64,000 nucleotides of DNA from Dermatophilaceae bacterium Soc4.6 (lineage in GTDB: Bacteria > Actinomycetota > Actinomycetes > Actinomycetales > Dermatophilaceae), in contig JAZGVH010000002.1 in the NCBI GenBank assembly GCA_039889245.1, positions 3,472,001 through 3,536,000 on the forward strand, in the 5' to 3' direction. Numbering within the stretch: the stretch's first letter is position 1; the number at the start of each line of letters is the position of its first letter. Shown here piece by piece: positions 42,234 to 51,224 of the stretch. A program made the translations under genes and the position numbers. The notes beneath the pieces were generated by a model that was given only the letters and a program-made list of their open reading frames with translations, was not told the DNA's origin and searched no databases.

Positions 42234-43337
42234 TCAGTCCTCGCCCCACTCCTGCGTGCGGTCGTCGGGCGCACCGGCGCGCGCCCGCAGCAGGCGTCGC
42301 AACGAGTCGAGCCGCGCCGGGCCGGACGGCCCGGCGGCTCCGGAGGCGACCCACGCGTCGAGACCGCACTCGGGCTCGTCGTGCGAGCAGCCCCGGGGGC
42401 AGCCGTCGGTGCCGCGCTCGAGGTCGGGGAAGTGCACGACGATCCGCTCCGGGTCGACGTGGGCCAGCCCGAATGACCGCACCCCGGGGGTGTCGACGAC
42501 CCACCCGCCACCGGCCAGGCGCAGCGCGATCCCCGAGCTCGACGTGTGCCGACCCCGGCCCGTCACGTCGTTGACGTCGCCGGTGGCGCGTCGGGCGCCG
42601 GGGACGAGGCCGTTGACGAGGGTCGACTTGCCCACCCCCGAGTGGCCCACCAGCACCGACACCCGGTCGGTCAGGCGCTCGCGCACCTCGTCGAGCCCGA
42701 CGAAGCTGCCGGGCCCGGTCTCGGCGCCCGCGACCTGGTGGCTGGCGCCGCCCCACGAGGTGATGACGTGCGGCACCTCGAGCGGCGCATACGTCGTGAG
42801 GAAGGGTGTGGGGTCGGTGAGGTCGGCCTTCGTCAGCACGAGCAGCGGCTCGAGGCCCGCGTCGTAGGCGGCGACGAGGCAGCGGTCGATCAGCCGAGGA
42901 CGGGGCTCGGGGTTGGTCAGCGACGAGACGACGACGAGCTGGTCGGCGTTGGCGACGATCACCCGCTCGATCGGGTCGGTGTCGTCGGCCGTGCGGCGCA
43001 GCACGGAGCGTCGTGGTGACACCCGCACGATGCGGGCGAGGGCATCGGGGCCGCCGGAGGAGTCGCCGACGAGCTCGACGTCGTCACCGACGACGATGCC
43101 CTTGCGGCCCAGGTCACGGGCCTTCATCGAGGTGACCAGCCGCTCGGGCTCGCGGCGCCCGCCGACCCCGGCCGCGACCAGCACCGTGTAGCGGCCGCGG
43201 TCGACCGTGACGACGAATCCCGGTATGGCGTCCTCGTGCGCCGGGCCCTCCTTGGTGCGGCGCCGCGAGCCACGGGGGTTGGGCCGCACCCGCACGTCGG
43301 ACTCGTCGAGGTCTCGCCAGCGGGAGGACGGCGGCAT
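42234..43337 (-). CDS. rsgA: Small ribosomal subunit-dependent GTPase RsgA
   Basis: 367 residues. OB-fold domain, then circularly permuted GTPase motifs: G4 LTKAD first, then G1 GHSGVGKST and G3 DTPGVRSF; zinc-binding CPRGCSHDEPEC near the C-terminus. Late assembly factor for the 30S subunit. N-terminal ~40 residues are Arg-rich. Starts 9 nt after the aroA stop. Same order as in mycobacteria (aroA-rsgA). Confidence 0.93.
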   Translation of the reverse strand: MPPSSRWRDLDESDVRVRPNPRGSRRRTKEGPAHEDAIPGFVVTVDRGRYTVLVAAGVGGRREPERLVTSMKARDLGRKGIVVGDDVELVGDSSGGPDALARIVRVSPRRSVLRRTADDTDPIERVIVANADQLVVVSSLTNPEPRPRLIDRCLVAAYDAGLEPLLVLTKADLTDPTPFLTTYAPLEVPHVITSWGGASHQVAGAETGPGSFVGLDEVRERLTDRVSVLVGHSGVGKSTLVNGLVPGARRATGDVNDVTGRGRHTSSSGIALRLAGGGWVVDTPGVRSFGLAHVDPERIVVHFPDLERGTDGCPRGCSHDEPECGLDAWVASGAAGPSGPARLDSLRRLLRARAGAPDDRTQEWGED

Positions 43338-43346
43338 GGCCCGGGG

Positions 43347-44711
43347 TCAGGCCCTCGTCGAGGCGAGCATCGAGGTCCACATGCCGGTGAAGTCGGGGAG
43401 GGTCTTGGTGGTGGTCGCGACGTCCTCGACGCGCACGCCCGGCACCCGCAGCCCGATGACAGCGCCAGCCGTGGCCATGCGGTGGTCGTGGTAGGTGTGG
43501 AACTGCCCACCCCGCAACGGTTTCGGGTGGATGCGGAGCCCGTCCTCGGTCTCGACGGCGTCACCGCCGAGGGCGTTGATCTCGGTGACGAGCGCGGCGA
43601 GCCGGTCGGTCTCGTGGAAGCGGATGTGGGCCACCCCGCGGATCCAGGTGGGGGACTGGGCCAGGGACGCCAGTGCCGCCACGAGCGGGGTGAGCTCGCT
43701 CGCGTCGTGCAGGTCGATGTCGAGACCCTCGATGGGGCCCTCACCACGCACGGTGAGCCCGTCGCGGTCGAGCGAGACGTCGGCGCCCATGGCGTCGAGG
43801 ATGTCGCGCAGGGCGTCGCCCGCCTGCGTGGTGTGCTGCGGCCAGTCGGGCACCCGCACCGACCCGCCGGTGACGAGGGCGGCGGCGAGGAACGGCCCGG
43901 CGTTGGAGAGGTCGGGCTCGATGTGCACGTCGAGCGAGCTGATCTCGCTGGGCTCGACCCGCCAGGTGTTGGGCTCGCTGTCGTCGACGTCGACGCCCGC
44001 GTCGCGCAAGGTCTCGACCGTCATCGCGATGTGGGGCTCGCTCGGCACCGGCTTGCCCTCGTGGTGGATCGTCACGCCCTCGTCGTAGCGTGCCCCGGCG
44101 AGCAGGAGCGCCGAGATGAACTGCGAGGACGACGATGCGTCGAGGGTGACCGACCCACCCCGCAGGCTCCCGCTGCCCCGGACGGAGAAGGGCAGGGCTC
44201 CCCGACCACCGTCGTCGATCTGGGCACCGAGCGTGCGCAGCGCGTCGACCACCGGCCCCATGGGGCGCACCCGGGCCCCCGGGTCGCCGTCGAAATCGAC
44301 GGGTCCGTCGGCGAGGACCGCCACGGGGGGCAGGAAGCGCATGACCGTCCCGGCCAGACCGACGTCGACGCGGCGGCCACCGGCCAGCGACGTGGGCGGC
44401 GTCACCAGCCAGTCGGCGGTGCCGTCACCACCACCGTCGGGCGCCACGTCCTCGATGCCGACTCCCAGCTCTCGCAGGGCCTGAGCCATCAGGAGGGTGT
44501 CGCGCGAGCGCAGGGGCCGTCGCAGCCGGGAGCGGTCGTTGGCCAGCGCGGCCAGCACGAGGAAGCGGTTGGTCAGCGACTTGCTGCCCGGCAGGGGCAC
44601 GACCGCGGAGAGCCGGTGGGGTGCGACCGGCGCAGGCCAGACAGGCGGCGGGGCCGGCTCGGGCAGATGCAGGGGGTCGTCCGCATCAGCGGGCTGAGGA
44701 GTCGTCGCCAT
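43347..44711 (-). CDS. aroA: 3-phosphoshikimate 1-carboxyvinyltransferase (EPSP synthase)
   Basis: 454 residues. [17 protein letters not shown] near residue 40 binds shikimate-3-phosphate; [19 protein letters not shown] and [13 protein letters not shown] bind phosphoenolpyruvate; [19 protein letters not shown] and [13 protein letters not shown] complete the active site. Sixth step of the shikimate pathway. Directly after DoxX (3 nt gap) and before rsgA, likely one operon. Confidence 0.95.
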   Translation of the reverse strand: MATTPQPADADDPLHLPEPAPPPVWPAPVAPHRLSAVVPLPGSKSLTNRFLVLAALANDRSRLRRPLRSRDTLLMAQALRELGVGIEDVAPDGGGDGTADWLVTPPTSLAGGRRVDVGLAGTVMRFLPPVAVLADGPVDFDGDPGARVRPMGPVVDALRTLGAQIDDGGRGALPFSVRGSGSLRGGSVTLDASSSSQFISALLLAGARYDEGVTIHHEGKPVPSEPHIAMTVETLRDAGVDVDDSEPNTWRVEPSEISSLDVHIEPDLSNAGPFLAAALVTGGSVRVPDWPQHTTQAGDALRDILDAMGADVSLDRDGLTVRGEGPIEGLDIDLHDASELTPLVAALASLAQSPTWIRGVAHIRFHETDRLAALVTEINALGGDAVETEDGLRIHPKPLRGGQFHTYHDHRMATAGAVIGLRVPGVRVEDVATTTKTLPDFTGMWTSMLASTRA

Positions 44712-44714
44712 CGG

Positions 44715-45248
44715 TCAGCGGAGAGCGTCCTGGACGGTGATCTGGGCCGACTGGGTGGCGATCTTGGCCTCCCGCTTCGCCGCCCGCTTGACGTGCCGGG
44801 CCTCGCGACGGGTGGCGTCCTTGGCGTGCTGCGCGCGCCAGGCCAGCCCGGGGCGGCCCCCGGTGTCGACGGCGACCATCAGCGACCCGCCGATGATGGC
44901 GAGGTTCTTGAGGAACTGGGTGCGGTGCTGCGCGCGCTCGGCGGGATCGGACTTCTCCCAGAAGGCGTGCCCGACCACGGTGGTAGGCGCCAGTGACAGG
45001 GCGGCGAGCAGGCCGCCGAGCCGGGGCAGACGACCCGTCGCCAGCATCGCCCCGGCGGCGACCATCGTCGCGCCGTTGGCCCGCACCAGCAGCTCCTTGT
45101 CGTCGGGCAGCCCCAGTGCGGGAATGGCCTTGTCGAGCAGTGGGGAGGCGGAGCCGACCTTGACGCCGGGGTGGCGCAGCTGGTCGATCCCCCCGACCAG
45201 GAAGATGGCGGCGAGCATGGGGCGGGCGATCCGGCGGACGATCGACAT
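44715..45248 (-). CDS. DoxX family membrane protein
   Basis: 177 residues, four transmembrane helices in the first 130 (ARPMLAAIFLVGGIDQLRHPG opening, as in DoxX). C-terminal ~40 residues are Lys/Arg/Ala-rich. AAGGAG precedes the ATG; a TACGGT box about 52 nt upstream (45305-45300) may be the promoter of the doxX-aroA-rsgA unit. In mycobacteria DoxX-type proteins associate with superoxide dismutase and thiol defence; no link can be shown here. Confidence 0.85.
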   Translation of the reverse strand: MSIVRRIARPMLAAIFLVGGIDQLRHPGVKVGSASPLLDKAIPALGLPDDKELLVRANGATMVAAGAMLATGRLPRLGGLLAALSLAPTTVVGHAFWEKSDPAERAQHRTQFLKNLAIIGGSLMVAVDTGGRPGLAWRAQHAKDATRREARHVKRAAKREAKIATQSAQITVQDALR

Positions 45249-45430
45249 GATCGGGTGTGTCTCCTTGCTGGGCCTGGTGGCCCGGTGCGGTCAACCCCCA
45301 CCGTAGTTGGTGTCGCGGGGGCGGCGGGCCCGGCGGCGCCGGCAGCAGTTGCCCCGACACGCCGTACGACGCCCGTGGGGGAGCCGGTGGCGACCCCTGC
45401 CGAGGCCCTTACCCGCCTACAGTGAAGCGC

Positions 45431-46279
45431 ATGTGTGGGCGGTATGCCGCGAGCAAGGACACGGCCGAGCTGGTCGAGCAGCTCGACATCGATCTCGATG
45501 CGACGGGCGAGCCGTCTCGGAGCCTGCTGGTGCACCCGCAGAGTCCACCGGCCGGCACGCCCGACTGGAACATGGCCCCCACGAAGCAGGCGCCGGTCGT
45601 CATCGCCCGCGCGCCCCGCGGCTCGGCCCCGGAGGCTGAGGTCCCGGTGCGGCAGCTGCGGCTGCTGACGTGGGGTCTGGTGCCCAGCTGGGCCAAGGAC
45701 GTCAAAGGTGGCATCCGGATGATCAACGCGCGGGCGGAGACGGTGCTCGAGAAGCCCGCCTTCCGACGGGCCGCCGCCTCCCGGCGCTGCCTCGCGCCGG
45801 CGCAGGGGTGGTACGAGTGGCAGGTGTCGCCGGTCGCGACCGATGCCCGGGGCAAGCCGCGCAAGCAGCCCTTCTTCATGCACCGCGTGGACGGCGACGT
45901 CGTCGCGCTCGCCGGACTCTACGAGTTCTGGCGCGACCCGCAGGTGCCGGCCGACACCGATCCCGAGGCGTGGCTGACCACCTTCACCGTCATCACGACG
46001 GCGGCGGAGCCCGGCCTCGACCGCATCCACGACCGCCAGCCGCTGGTGCTCGAGCGCGACGACTGGGGTCAATGGCTCGACCCGGGCTCGACCGCCGATG
46101 GCGTGCACGGTCTCCTGCTGCCCGACGGGCCCCCTGCGCCGGGCCGTTTCGACGCCTACCCGGTCTCGTCGGCCGTCAGCTCGTCCCGCAACAACGGTGA
46201 GCAGCTGCTGCTCCCGCTGGCCCGGGACGAGCTGCGCGGGGCGGTCGACCCGGTCACGGGCGAGGTGGTCGGCGCGTGA
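45431..46279 (+). CDS. SRAP-domain protein, abasic-site DNA-protein crosslinker (HMCES/YedK)
   Basis: 282 residues. Met-Cys-Gly-Arg-Tyr start: after Met removal Cys2 forms the crosslink to abasic DNA. Other SRAP residues: WNMAPT, WGLVPSWAKD, INARAETV, QGWYEWQ (catalytic Glu) and the His in RIHDRQP. Protects apurinic sites in single-stranded DNA. Start 7 nt after TACAGT (45418-45423), leaderless. Divergent from doxX-aroA, as the SRAP gene Rv3226c is next to aroA in M. tuberculosis. Confidence 0.92.
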   Translation: MCGRYAASKDTAELVEQLDIDLDATGEPSRSLLVHPQSPPAGTPDWNMAPTKQAPVVIARAPRGSAPEAEVPVRQLRLLTWGLVPSWAKDVKGGIRMINARAETVLEKPAFRRAAASRRCLAPAQGWYEWQVSPVATDARGKPRKQPFFMHRVDGDVVALAGLYEFWRDPQVPADTDPEAWLTTFTVITTAAEPGLDRIHDRQPLVLERDDWGQWLDPGSTADGVHGLLLPDGPPAPGRFDAYPVSSAVSSSRNNGEQLLLPLARDELRGAVDPVTGEVVGA

Positions 46280-47028
46280 GCAGCGGGCAGCGCCCCGCCG
46301 GGGTGGGGGCGGCGTCGTCGCAGGAGTCCCCGCCGCCCGAGGTCGCCGTCGAGGTGGCCACCCCCACCGGGCCGGCGCGGGTCCACGTGCGCCGACCCGA
46401 CCGGCCACGGGGCCTCGCCGTCCTCGGTCATGGTGCCGGCGGCGGGCTGCGGTCGGTCGACCTGACCGCTGCCGTGCTGGCGCTCGTCGCCCAGGGGTGG
46501 ACCACCGCCCTGGTCGAGCAGCCCTGGCTCGTGGCCGGCCGCCGGATCGCCGGTCCGCCGCGCACCCTCGACGCGGCGTGGGTGCCCGTCGTGCACGCGC
46601 TCCGCGCTCCCGGCGCCGTGCTGGACGGCGTGCTGAACGGCGTGCTGGACGGTGTGCCGGGACCGCTGTTGCTCGCCGGTCGCAGCGCCGGCGCGCGCGT
46701 GGCCTGCCGCACGGCGACCCTCCTGCACGCCGACGCGGTCCTCGCCCTCTCCTTCCCGCTACACCCACCCGGTCGCCCCGAGCGGTCGCGCGCGTTTGAG
46801 CTCGCCCTCGTGCTGGAGGCCGGTCTGCCGATCGCGGTGGTCCAGGGCGAGAAGGACCCCTTCGGCGGCCCCGCCGAGGTCGCGGCCCACCTGCCCGCCG
46901 GCTGCGTCCACGTCGTGAAGGCCACCCACACCGTGCCCGCCTCGAGCGCGAGGGCTGTGGGTGAGGCGGTCGCGGCCTTCGCCGGCAGCGTCCTGGGCGC
47001 CGCCGCCCACCCGGGAATGGCCCCCTGA
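46276..47028 (+). CDS. Alpha/beta-hydrolase (KANL3/Tex30-like)
   Basis: 250 residues. Oxyanion-hole segment VLGHGAGGG near residue 55, nucleophile in LLLAGRSAGARVA, acid in VQGEKDPFGG and His in KATHTVP: a complete Ser-Asp-His triad of the dienelactone hydrolase-like group. A short DNA repeat (GGCGTGCTGGAC/GGCGTGCTGAAC, about 46620-46655) encodes DGVLNGVLDGV. GTG overlaps the SRAP stop. Substrate unknown. Its last bases carry the -35 element of the sigR promoter. Confidence 0.8.
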   Translation: MSSGQRPAGVGAASSQESPPPEVAVEVATPTGPARVHVRRPDRPRGLAVLGHGAGGGLRSVDLTAAVLALVAQGWTTALVEQPWLVAGRRIAGPPRTLDAAWVPVVHALRAPGAVLDGVLNGVLDGVPGPLLLAGRSAGARVACRTATLLHADAVLALSFPLHPPGRPERSRAFELALVLEAGLPIAVVQGEKDPFGGPAEVAAHLPAGCVHVVKATHTVPASSARAVGEAVAAFAGSVLGAAAHPGMAP

Positions 47029-47039
47029 CCGCGTCTGTT
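47014..47039 (+). promoter_or_regulatory. SigR-dependent autoregulatory promoter of sigR
   Basis: GGAAT (47014-47018), 18 nt, GTT (47037-47039): exact fit to the SigR/SigH consensus. It overlaps the end of the hydrolase gene and lies about 55 nt before the upstream GTG start of sigR, like sigRp2 of Streptomyces. Confidence 0.75.
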
Positions 47040-47096
47040 GTCGAGGAGGACTCGCGGCCGTGATGGTCGTGCCCCCGTAGGCCTGGAGGTCCTTTC

Positions 47097-47165
47097 GTGT
47101 TGATGCTCACCGAGCCGTCCGTCGGCAGCGCGGGCCGCGGGACGGCGAGACTAGGCTGGACGGCG
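47097..47165 (+). other. In-frame 5' extension of sigR (long isoform start)
   Basis: GTG 47097 is preceded by GGAGG (47085-47089) with 7 nt spacing and is in frame with sigR, adding 23 residues ([15 protein letters not shown]...). Only transcripts from the SigR promoter would include it; the TAGGCT promoter at 47152-47157 lies inside it. In Streptomyces a comparable extended, unstable isoform is made from the SigR-dependent promoter. Confidence 0.55.
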
Positions 47166-47921
47166 ATGACCGATGACACGCAGACCGCGACCGACCTCAC
47201 CGACGCCACCGCACTCGCCCAGCTCGACGAGGACGCCGTCGCCGCGCAGCGCGCGGCCGACCACAGCGTCGACGTGGCCAGCGAGACGCAGGAGCAGCGC
47301 CGGGCCCGCTTCGAGCGGGAGGCCATGCCGCTGCTCGACCAGATGTACTCCGCCGCGATGCGCACGACGCGCAACCCCGCCGACGCCGACGACCTCGTGC
47401 AGGAGACCTACGCGAAGGCGTACGGCGCCTTCCACCAGTACCGTCCCGGCACCAACCTCAAGGCGTGGATGTACCGCATCCTCACCAACACCTACATCAA
47501 CACCTACCGCAAGAAGCAGCGCGAGCCGCTGCAGTCCGACGCCTCCGACGTCGAGGACTACCAGCTGCACCGGGCCGAGTCCCACCAGTCGTCGGGCCTG
47601 CGCTCGGCGGAGGACGTCGCGCTCGAGCACCTACCCGACAGCGACGTGAAGCGCGCACTGCTCGAGATCCCGGAGGACTTCCGCCTCGCGGTCTACTTCG
47701 CCGACGTCGAGGGCTACGCCTACAAGGAGATCGCCGAGATCATGCAGACACCGATCGGCACCGTGATGTCGCGGCTGCACCGGGGTCGTCGCCAGCTGCG
47801 GGAGCTCCTGAGCGGGTATGCCACGGACCGTGGCTTCCGGCGACCTGCGGCCGACGCACCCTCCGGCCCGAACCCGACCGAGACGACCCCGACCGAGACG
47901 ACCCAGGGAGTGGGCGCATGA
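47166..47921 (+). CDS. sigR: ECF RNA polymerase sigma factor SigR/SigH
   Basis: 251 residues from ATG 47166 (274 from GTG 47097). Sigma region 2: [38 protein letters not shown] and [33 protein letters not shown]; region 4: [47 protein letters not shown]. This is the thiol-oxidative stress sigma group (SigR of Streptomyces, SigH of Mycobacterium), directed to GGAAT-N18-GTT promoters such as its own and probably that of the mycoredoxin here. C-terminal tail is Pro/Thr-rich. TAGGCT ends 8 nt before the ATG (leaderless). Stop overlaps rsrA (ATGA). Confidence 0.93.
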   Translation: MTDDTQTATDLTDATALAQLDEDAVAAQRAADHSVDVASETQEQRRARFEREAMPLLDQMYSAAMRTTRNPADADDLVQETYAKAYGAFHQYRPGTNLKAWMYRILTNTYINTYRKKQREPLQSDASDVEDYQLHRAESHQSSGLRSAEDVALEHLPDSDVKRALLEIPEDFRLAVYFADVEGYAYKEIAEIMQTPIGTVMSRLHRGRRQLRELLSGYATDRGFRRPAADAPSGPNPTETTPTETTQGVGA

Positions 47922-48214
47922 CTCAGTCACACGACCACCAGCACGTCGCCGCCGAGCAGCTCGCGGGGAGCACCGACTGCTCCGAGGCCCTCCTGAGGGT
48001 CTACGAGTACCTCGACGGCGAGATGGGCGAGGGTGACGTCGCCAAGATCAAGATCCACCTCGACGAGTGCACCGCGTGCCTCAAGCAGTACCACCTCGAC
48101 GAGGCCCTCAAGGCCGTCATCAAGCGCTCGTGCTCCAGCGAGGCCGCCCCCGTCGAGCTGCGGGCCAGCATCCTGCAGCGCATCACGATGATCCGGTACA
48201 CCACCGGAGACTGA
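47918..48214 (+). CDS. rsrA: Redox-sensitive zinc anti-sigma factor RsrA
   Basis: 98 residues. ZAS motif HLDECTACL (His-x3-Cys-x2-Cys) with an upstream Cys in STDCSEAL as fourth zinc ligand. Under disulfide stress the Cys oxidise, zinc is lost and SigR is released. Position directly after sigR with overlapping start and stop codons, the mycothiol-system anti-sigma family (TIGR03988-type). C-terminal [11 protein letters not shown]. Confidence 0.93.
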   Translation: MTQSHDHQHVAAEQLAGSTDCSEALLRVYEYLDGEMGEGDVAKIKIHLDECTACLKQYHLDEALKAVIKRSCSSEAAPVELRASILQRITMIRYTTGD

Positions 48215-48318
48215 TGTCCCTGCCGCCCTGGCTGGAGGGGGGACCCCCCGTGGTCCGATAGCCTCGGCGACAGCTCGGCTCCCCCTCGGGTCGAGGTCGG
48301 CAGCAGGGGAGTGCAGGT

Positions 48319-51195
48319 TTGCGCGGCTGGTCAGGGTTCGACCGGGTGATGGCCCTCGGTCTGCTCATCTTCGTCGCCGTTGGTCTCGGGCCCTCGCTGA
48401 TCGGGCGTGACGTCGCGGTCGACACCAACATCCTGACGCTGGTGCAGCCGTGGCGCTCGCAGACCGGTCTCGACGTCGCCACCACCAACACCTGCCGCAC
48501 CGACACCGTCGACAACGTCATGCCCGCCCTCGCCGGTGTCAAGCGCGACCTGGGGCAGGGCCGCTACCCGACCTGGTCCCAGAGCAACGTCGGCGGGGTG
48601 CCGACCACGTCGCCCAACACCGGTCAGTTCTCGCCCCTCGCCCTGCCCTACTACGTGATGCCGCTGTGGCTCGCCCCGGCCTTCGTCAAGCTGCTGCAGG
48701 TGCTCGTCGTCACGGCGGGGATGACGGCCTTCCTGCGTCGGCTCGGGGTGGGTCGGGCCGGTGGTCTGCTCGGGTCGCTGGTCTACGCGTCGTCGGGCTT
48801 CATGATCATGTGGTCCAACTGGCCCCAGACCCAGACCGCAGCGTTCGTCCCGGCCCTCCTGTGGGCGACCGAGCGACTCGTGAACGAAGCGAGGGTCCGT
48901 GATGTGGTGCCCGTGGCCCTGGTGCTGGCCAGCATGCTGCTCGGGGGGTTCCCCCAGGTCACCGGGCTCGCGCTCTACGTCGCCGGGGCCTGGTTCGTGC
49001 TCCGCGTCCTCGCCCTCCACGGCAGGCGCTGGCGGGACGCCCTGCGTCGCACGGCACTGGCCGTCGCCGGTCTGGTCACCGGCGCCCTCCTCTCCGCCTT
49101 CCAGCTCGTCCCCTTCGCCCGGCAGATCGCCGAGACCGACCTCTCCTACCGCAACAGCAGCACGGGTGCGCACTCCCCGCTCTACAGCCTGATCACCGTC
49201 CTGTCGCCCAACATCCTGGGCACCTGCGTCGGTGGAGACGGTCGCGGACCGACGCCGGTCGAGACCGCCGCCTTCGTCGGGGTCGGCGCCATCGTGCTCG
49301 CGATGGTGCCGCTGGTGTGGTCGCGTGCTCGGGGTCGGTGGGCGCAGCCGGGTCACGTGATCTGGTTCTTCACGGCGGTCACCGTCGTCTGCGTCGTGAT
49401 CGGCTGGTTCGGCGGACCGGTGCTGGTCGCGCTGCAGGGGCTGCCGGTCTTCTCCAACACCCCGATCTGGCGCATCCGCGTCATCCTGGGTTTCTCGATG
49501 GCCGTCCTCGCGGGGCTCGGCCTCGACCGGGCGCTCATCCACCTGCGGCTGCGCGGCACCGCGTCGTCCTCCCGGGTGTCGGACCGGTCGGGGCCGCCGA
49601 CGTCGTGTCGCGCGGACACCGAGGTGGTGTCGGCACGAGGGGTCGCCCGCGGCTCCTCGCGCGGACCGGTCTGGGCCGTCGCGGTGCTGATCGTCGCTGC
49701 GGCCTCGGTCTACGCGGCGGTCCAGGTCTTCGTCTCCGCCCGTGACGCGGCGGTCACGGGCGACTACTACCTGCCCTGGTGGGAGCCGACCCTGATGGCC
49801 GGGCTGCTGCTCCTGCTCGCCCTCGTCCTGCTCGTCGTCATCCGTCTGGGGCCGCGCGTCCTCGGTGCTCTGGCCCTGCTGGGCGTGGTGGGCATCACGG
49901 TCTTCCAGGCCACCGCGTTCATCGCCATCGACATCGGGGGCAGCGACCGCGAGAGCTTCTACCCCGTGACCCCGACGCACGCCTTCCTGCAGGCGCACCT
50001 GGGTGAGGAGCGGTTCGCGGGTGCCGACCTCGTGGGGCTGTCGTCCACCGCGGGGTTCTACGGTCTGCGCGCCCCGACGGGTCACCAGTTCACCAAGCCG
50101 GTGTGGAGCGACCTGCTGAAGGCCGTCGACCCGCAGGTGATGAAGACGCCGACCTACTCCGACTTCGCGACGGCAGCGATCCCCCTCGCCCAGGTCGGTC
50201 GCAACCGCGTCCTCGACCGGCTCGCGGTGCGCTACTGGCTGGGCAACGACGCAACGGTGCCCGGGACGCTGACCGCGCCCGCGGGCACAGGCGACAAGAT
50301 CGTCGCCACCGCGGGGACCGAGCTCACCTGCCCCCTGCCGGCCGGCCCCCTGCGAGCCGTGACCGTGCAGGCGGCCGCCGACCTCACCAGTGCCGCCGGG
50401 CCGGGCCCCGGCGCCTACGCGGAGGTGTCCGTGCGCACCGCCGACGGACGCGTCATCACGGGGGCGCGCTCGATCGGCAGGGGGGCGCGCGACGCCACGG
50501 TGATCCCGGTAGGCGTGCCGGGGGAGGGCCTCACGGTCGCCGACGGACCGCTCACGGCCAGCGTGCGCCTGACGGGGACCGCGGGCACGCCGGTCCTCGC
50601 CGGCACGCGAGGCTCGCTCGCCTGCGGTCGGGTGACGGCGGTGGACGACGGGCTGCGTCTGGTCGACTCCCACCGCGGGGCCATCACCTGGCAGCGACTG
50701 AGCAGCCTGCCCCGCGTGCGCTGGGCCGGGGCGGCCGTCGTCGAGCCCGACCCGGTGGCGCGGGTCGCGGCCCTGGTCGCGGGTGTGTCACCCGACACCG
50801 TGGTCCTGTCGGACGGGACCGCATCGGGCAGGCCCGGGTCGGGGGGAGCGGCGCTGGTGCGCAGCGTGAGCGACGAGGGAGGTGAGATCTCGGTCGACGT
50901 CACGGCCGGCGCCTCCGGGCACCTGGTCGTCGCCGACGCCCTCGCGGGCAGCGGCTGGTCCGCGAGCGTCGACGGCGTCACGGTGCCCGTCGTCGCGGCG
51001 GACCACGCGCTGGCGGCGGTCGCCGTGCCGGCCGGAAAGCACGTCGTCACCCTCCGGTACGACGCGCCCGGGCTGGCCCAGGGCGTCGCGCTGAGCCTCG
51101 TGGGCGTCGCCGTGGTGGTCCTCGTGCTCGTCGGAGGTCGCCCCCGCCGCCGCGCGGGCACACCCGCGCGGTCGCGTGACCGGGTATCGTCCTGA
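48319..51195 (+). CDS. YfhO family polytopic membrane protein
   Basis: 958 residues, 12-14 transmembrane helices. Early VDTNILTLVQPWRSQ and an extracytoplasmic loop with YPTWSQSNVGGVPTTSPNTGQFSPLALPYYV; the C-terminal domain carries SGHLVVADALAGSGWSASVDGVTVPVVAADHALAAVAVPAGKHVVTLRYDAPG (split in segments), the YfhO signature of a sugar-transferring (GT-C-like) membrane protein in wall teichoic acid or polysaccharide glycosylation. TTG start with CAGGGGA upstream. TAGCCT near 48257-48262 may be the -10. Followed 29 nt later by a glycosyltransferase gene. Confidence 0.8.
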   Translation: MRGWSGFDRVMALGLLIFVAVGLGPSLIGRDVAVDTNILTLVQPWRSQTGLDVATTNTCRTDTVDNVMPALAGVKRDLGQGRYPTWSQSNVGGVPTTSPNTGQFSPLALPYYVMPLWLAPAFVKLLQVLVVTAGMTAFLRRLGVGRAGGLLGSLVYASSGFMIMWSNWPQTQTAAFVPALLWATERLVNEARVRDVVPVALVLASMLLGGFPQVTGLALYVAGAWFVLRVLALHGRRWRDALRRTALAVAGLVTGALLSAFQLVPFARQIAETDLSYRNSSTGAHSPLYSLITVLSPNILGTCVGGDGRGPTPVETAAFVGVGAIVLAMVPLVWSRARGRWAQPGHVIWFFTAVTVVCVVIGWFGGPVLVALQGLPVFSNTPIWRIRVILGFSMAVLAGLGLDRALIHLRLRGTASSSRVSDRSGPPTSCRADTEVVSARGVARGSSRGPVWAVAVLIVAAASVYAAVQVFVSARDAAVTGDYYLPWWEPTLMAGLLLLLALVLLVVIRLGPRVLGALALLGVVGITVFQATAFIAIDIGGSDRESFYPVTPTHAFLQAHLGEERFAGADLVGLSSTAGFYGLRAPTGHQFTKPVWSDLLKAVDPQVMKTPTYSDFATAAIPLAQVGRNRVLDRLAVRYWLGNDATVPGTLTAPAGTGDKIVATAGTELTCPLPAGPLRAVTVQAAADLTSAAGPGPGAYAEVSVRTADGRVITGARSIGRGARDATVIPVGVPGEGLTVADGPLTASVRLTGTAGTPVLAGTRGSLACGRVTAVDDGLRLVDSHRGAITWQRLSSLPRVRWAGAAVVEPDPVARVAALVAGVSPDTVVLSDGTASGRPGSGGAALVRSVSDEGGEISVDVTAGASGHLVVADALAGSGWSASVDGVTVPVVAADHALAAVAVPAGKHVVTLRYDAPGLAQGVALSLVGVAVVVLVLVGGRPRRRAGTPARSRDRVSS

Positions 51196-51224
51196 AGCAT
51201 CATCCCGAGCCAGAGGTAGTTGCT

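Noticed and set aside
41242-42867. 541-codon plus-strand frame opposite hisN, DUF2231 and rsgA
   Set aside because: Low-complexity shadow of three recognised genes.
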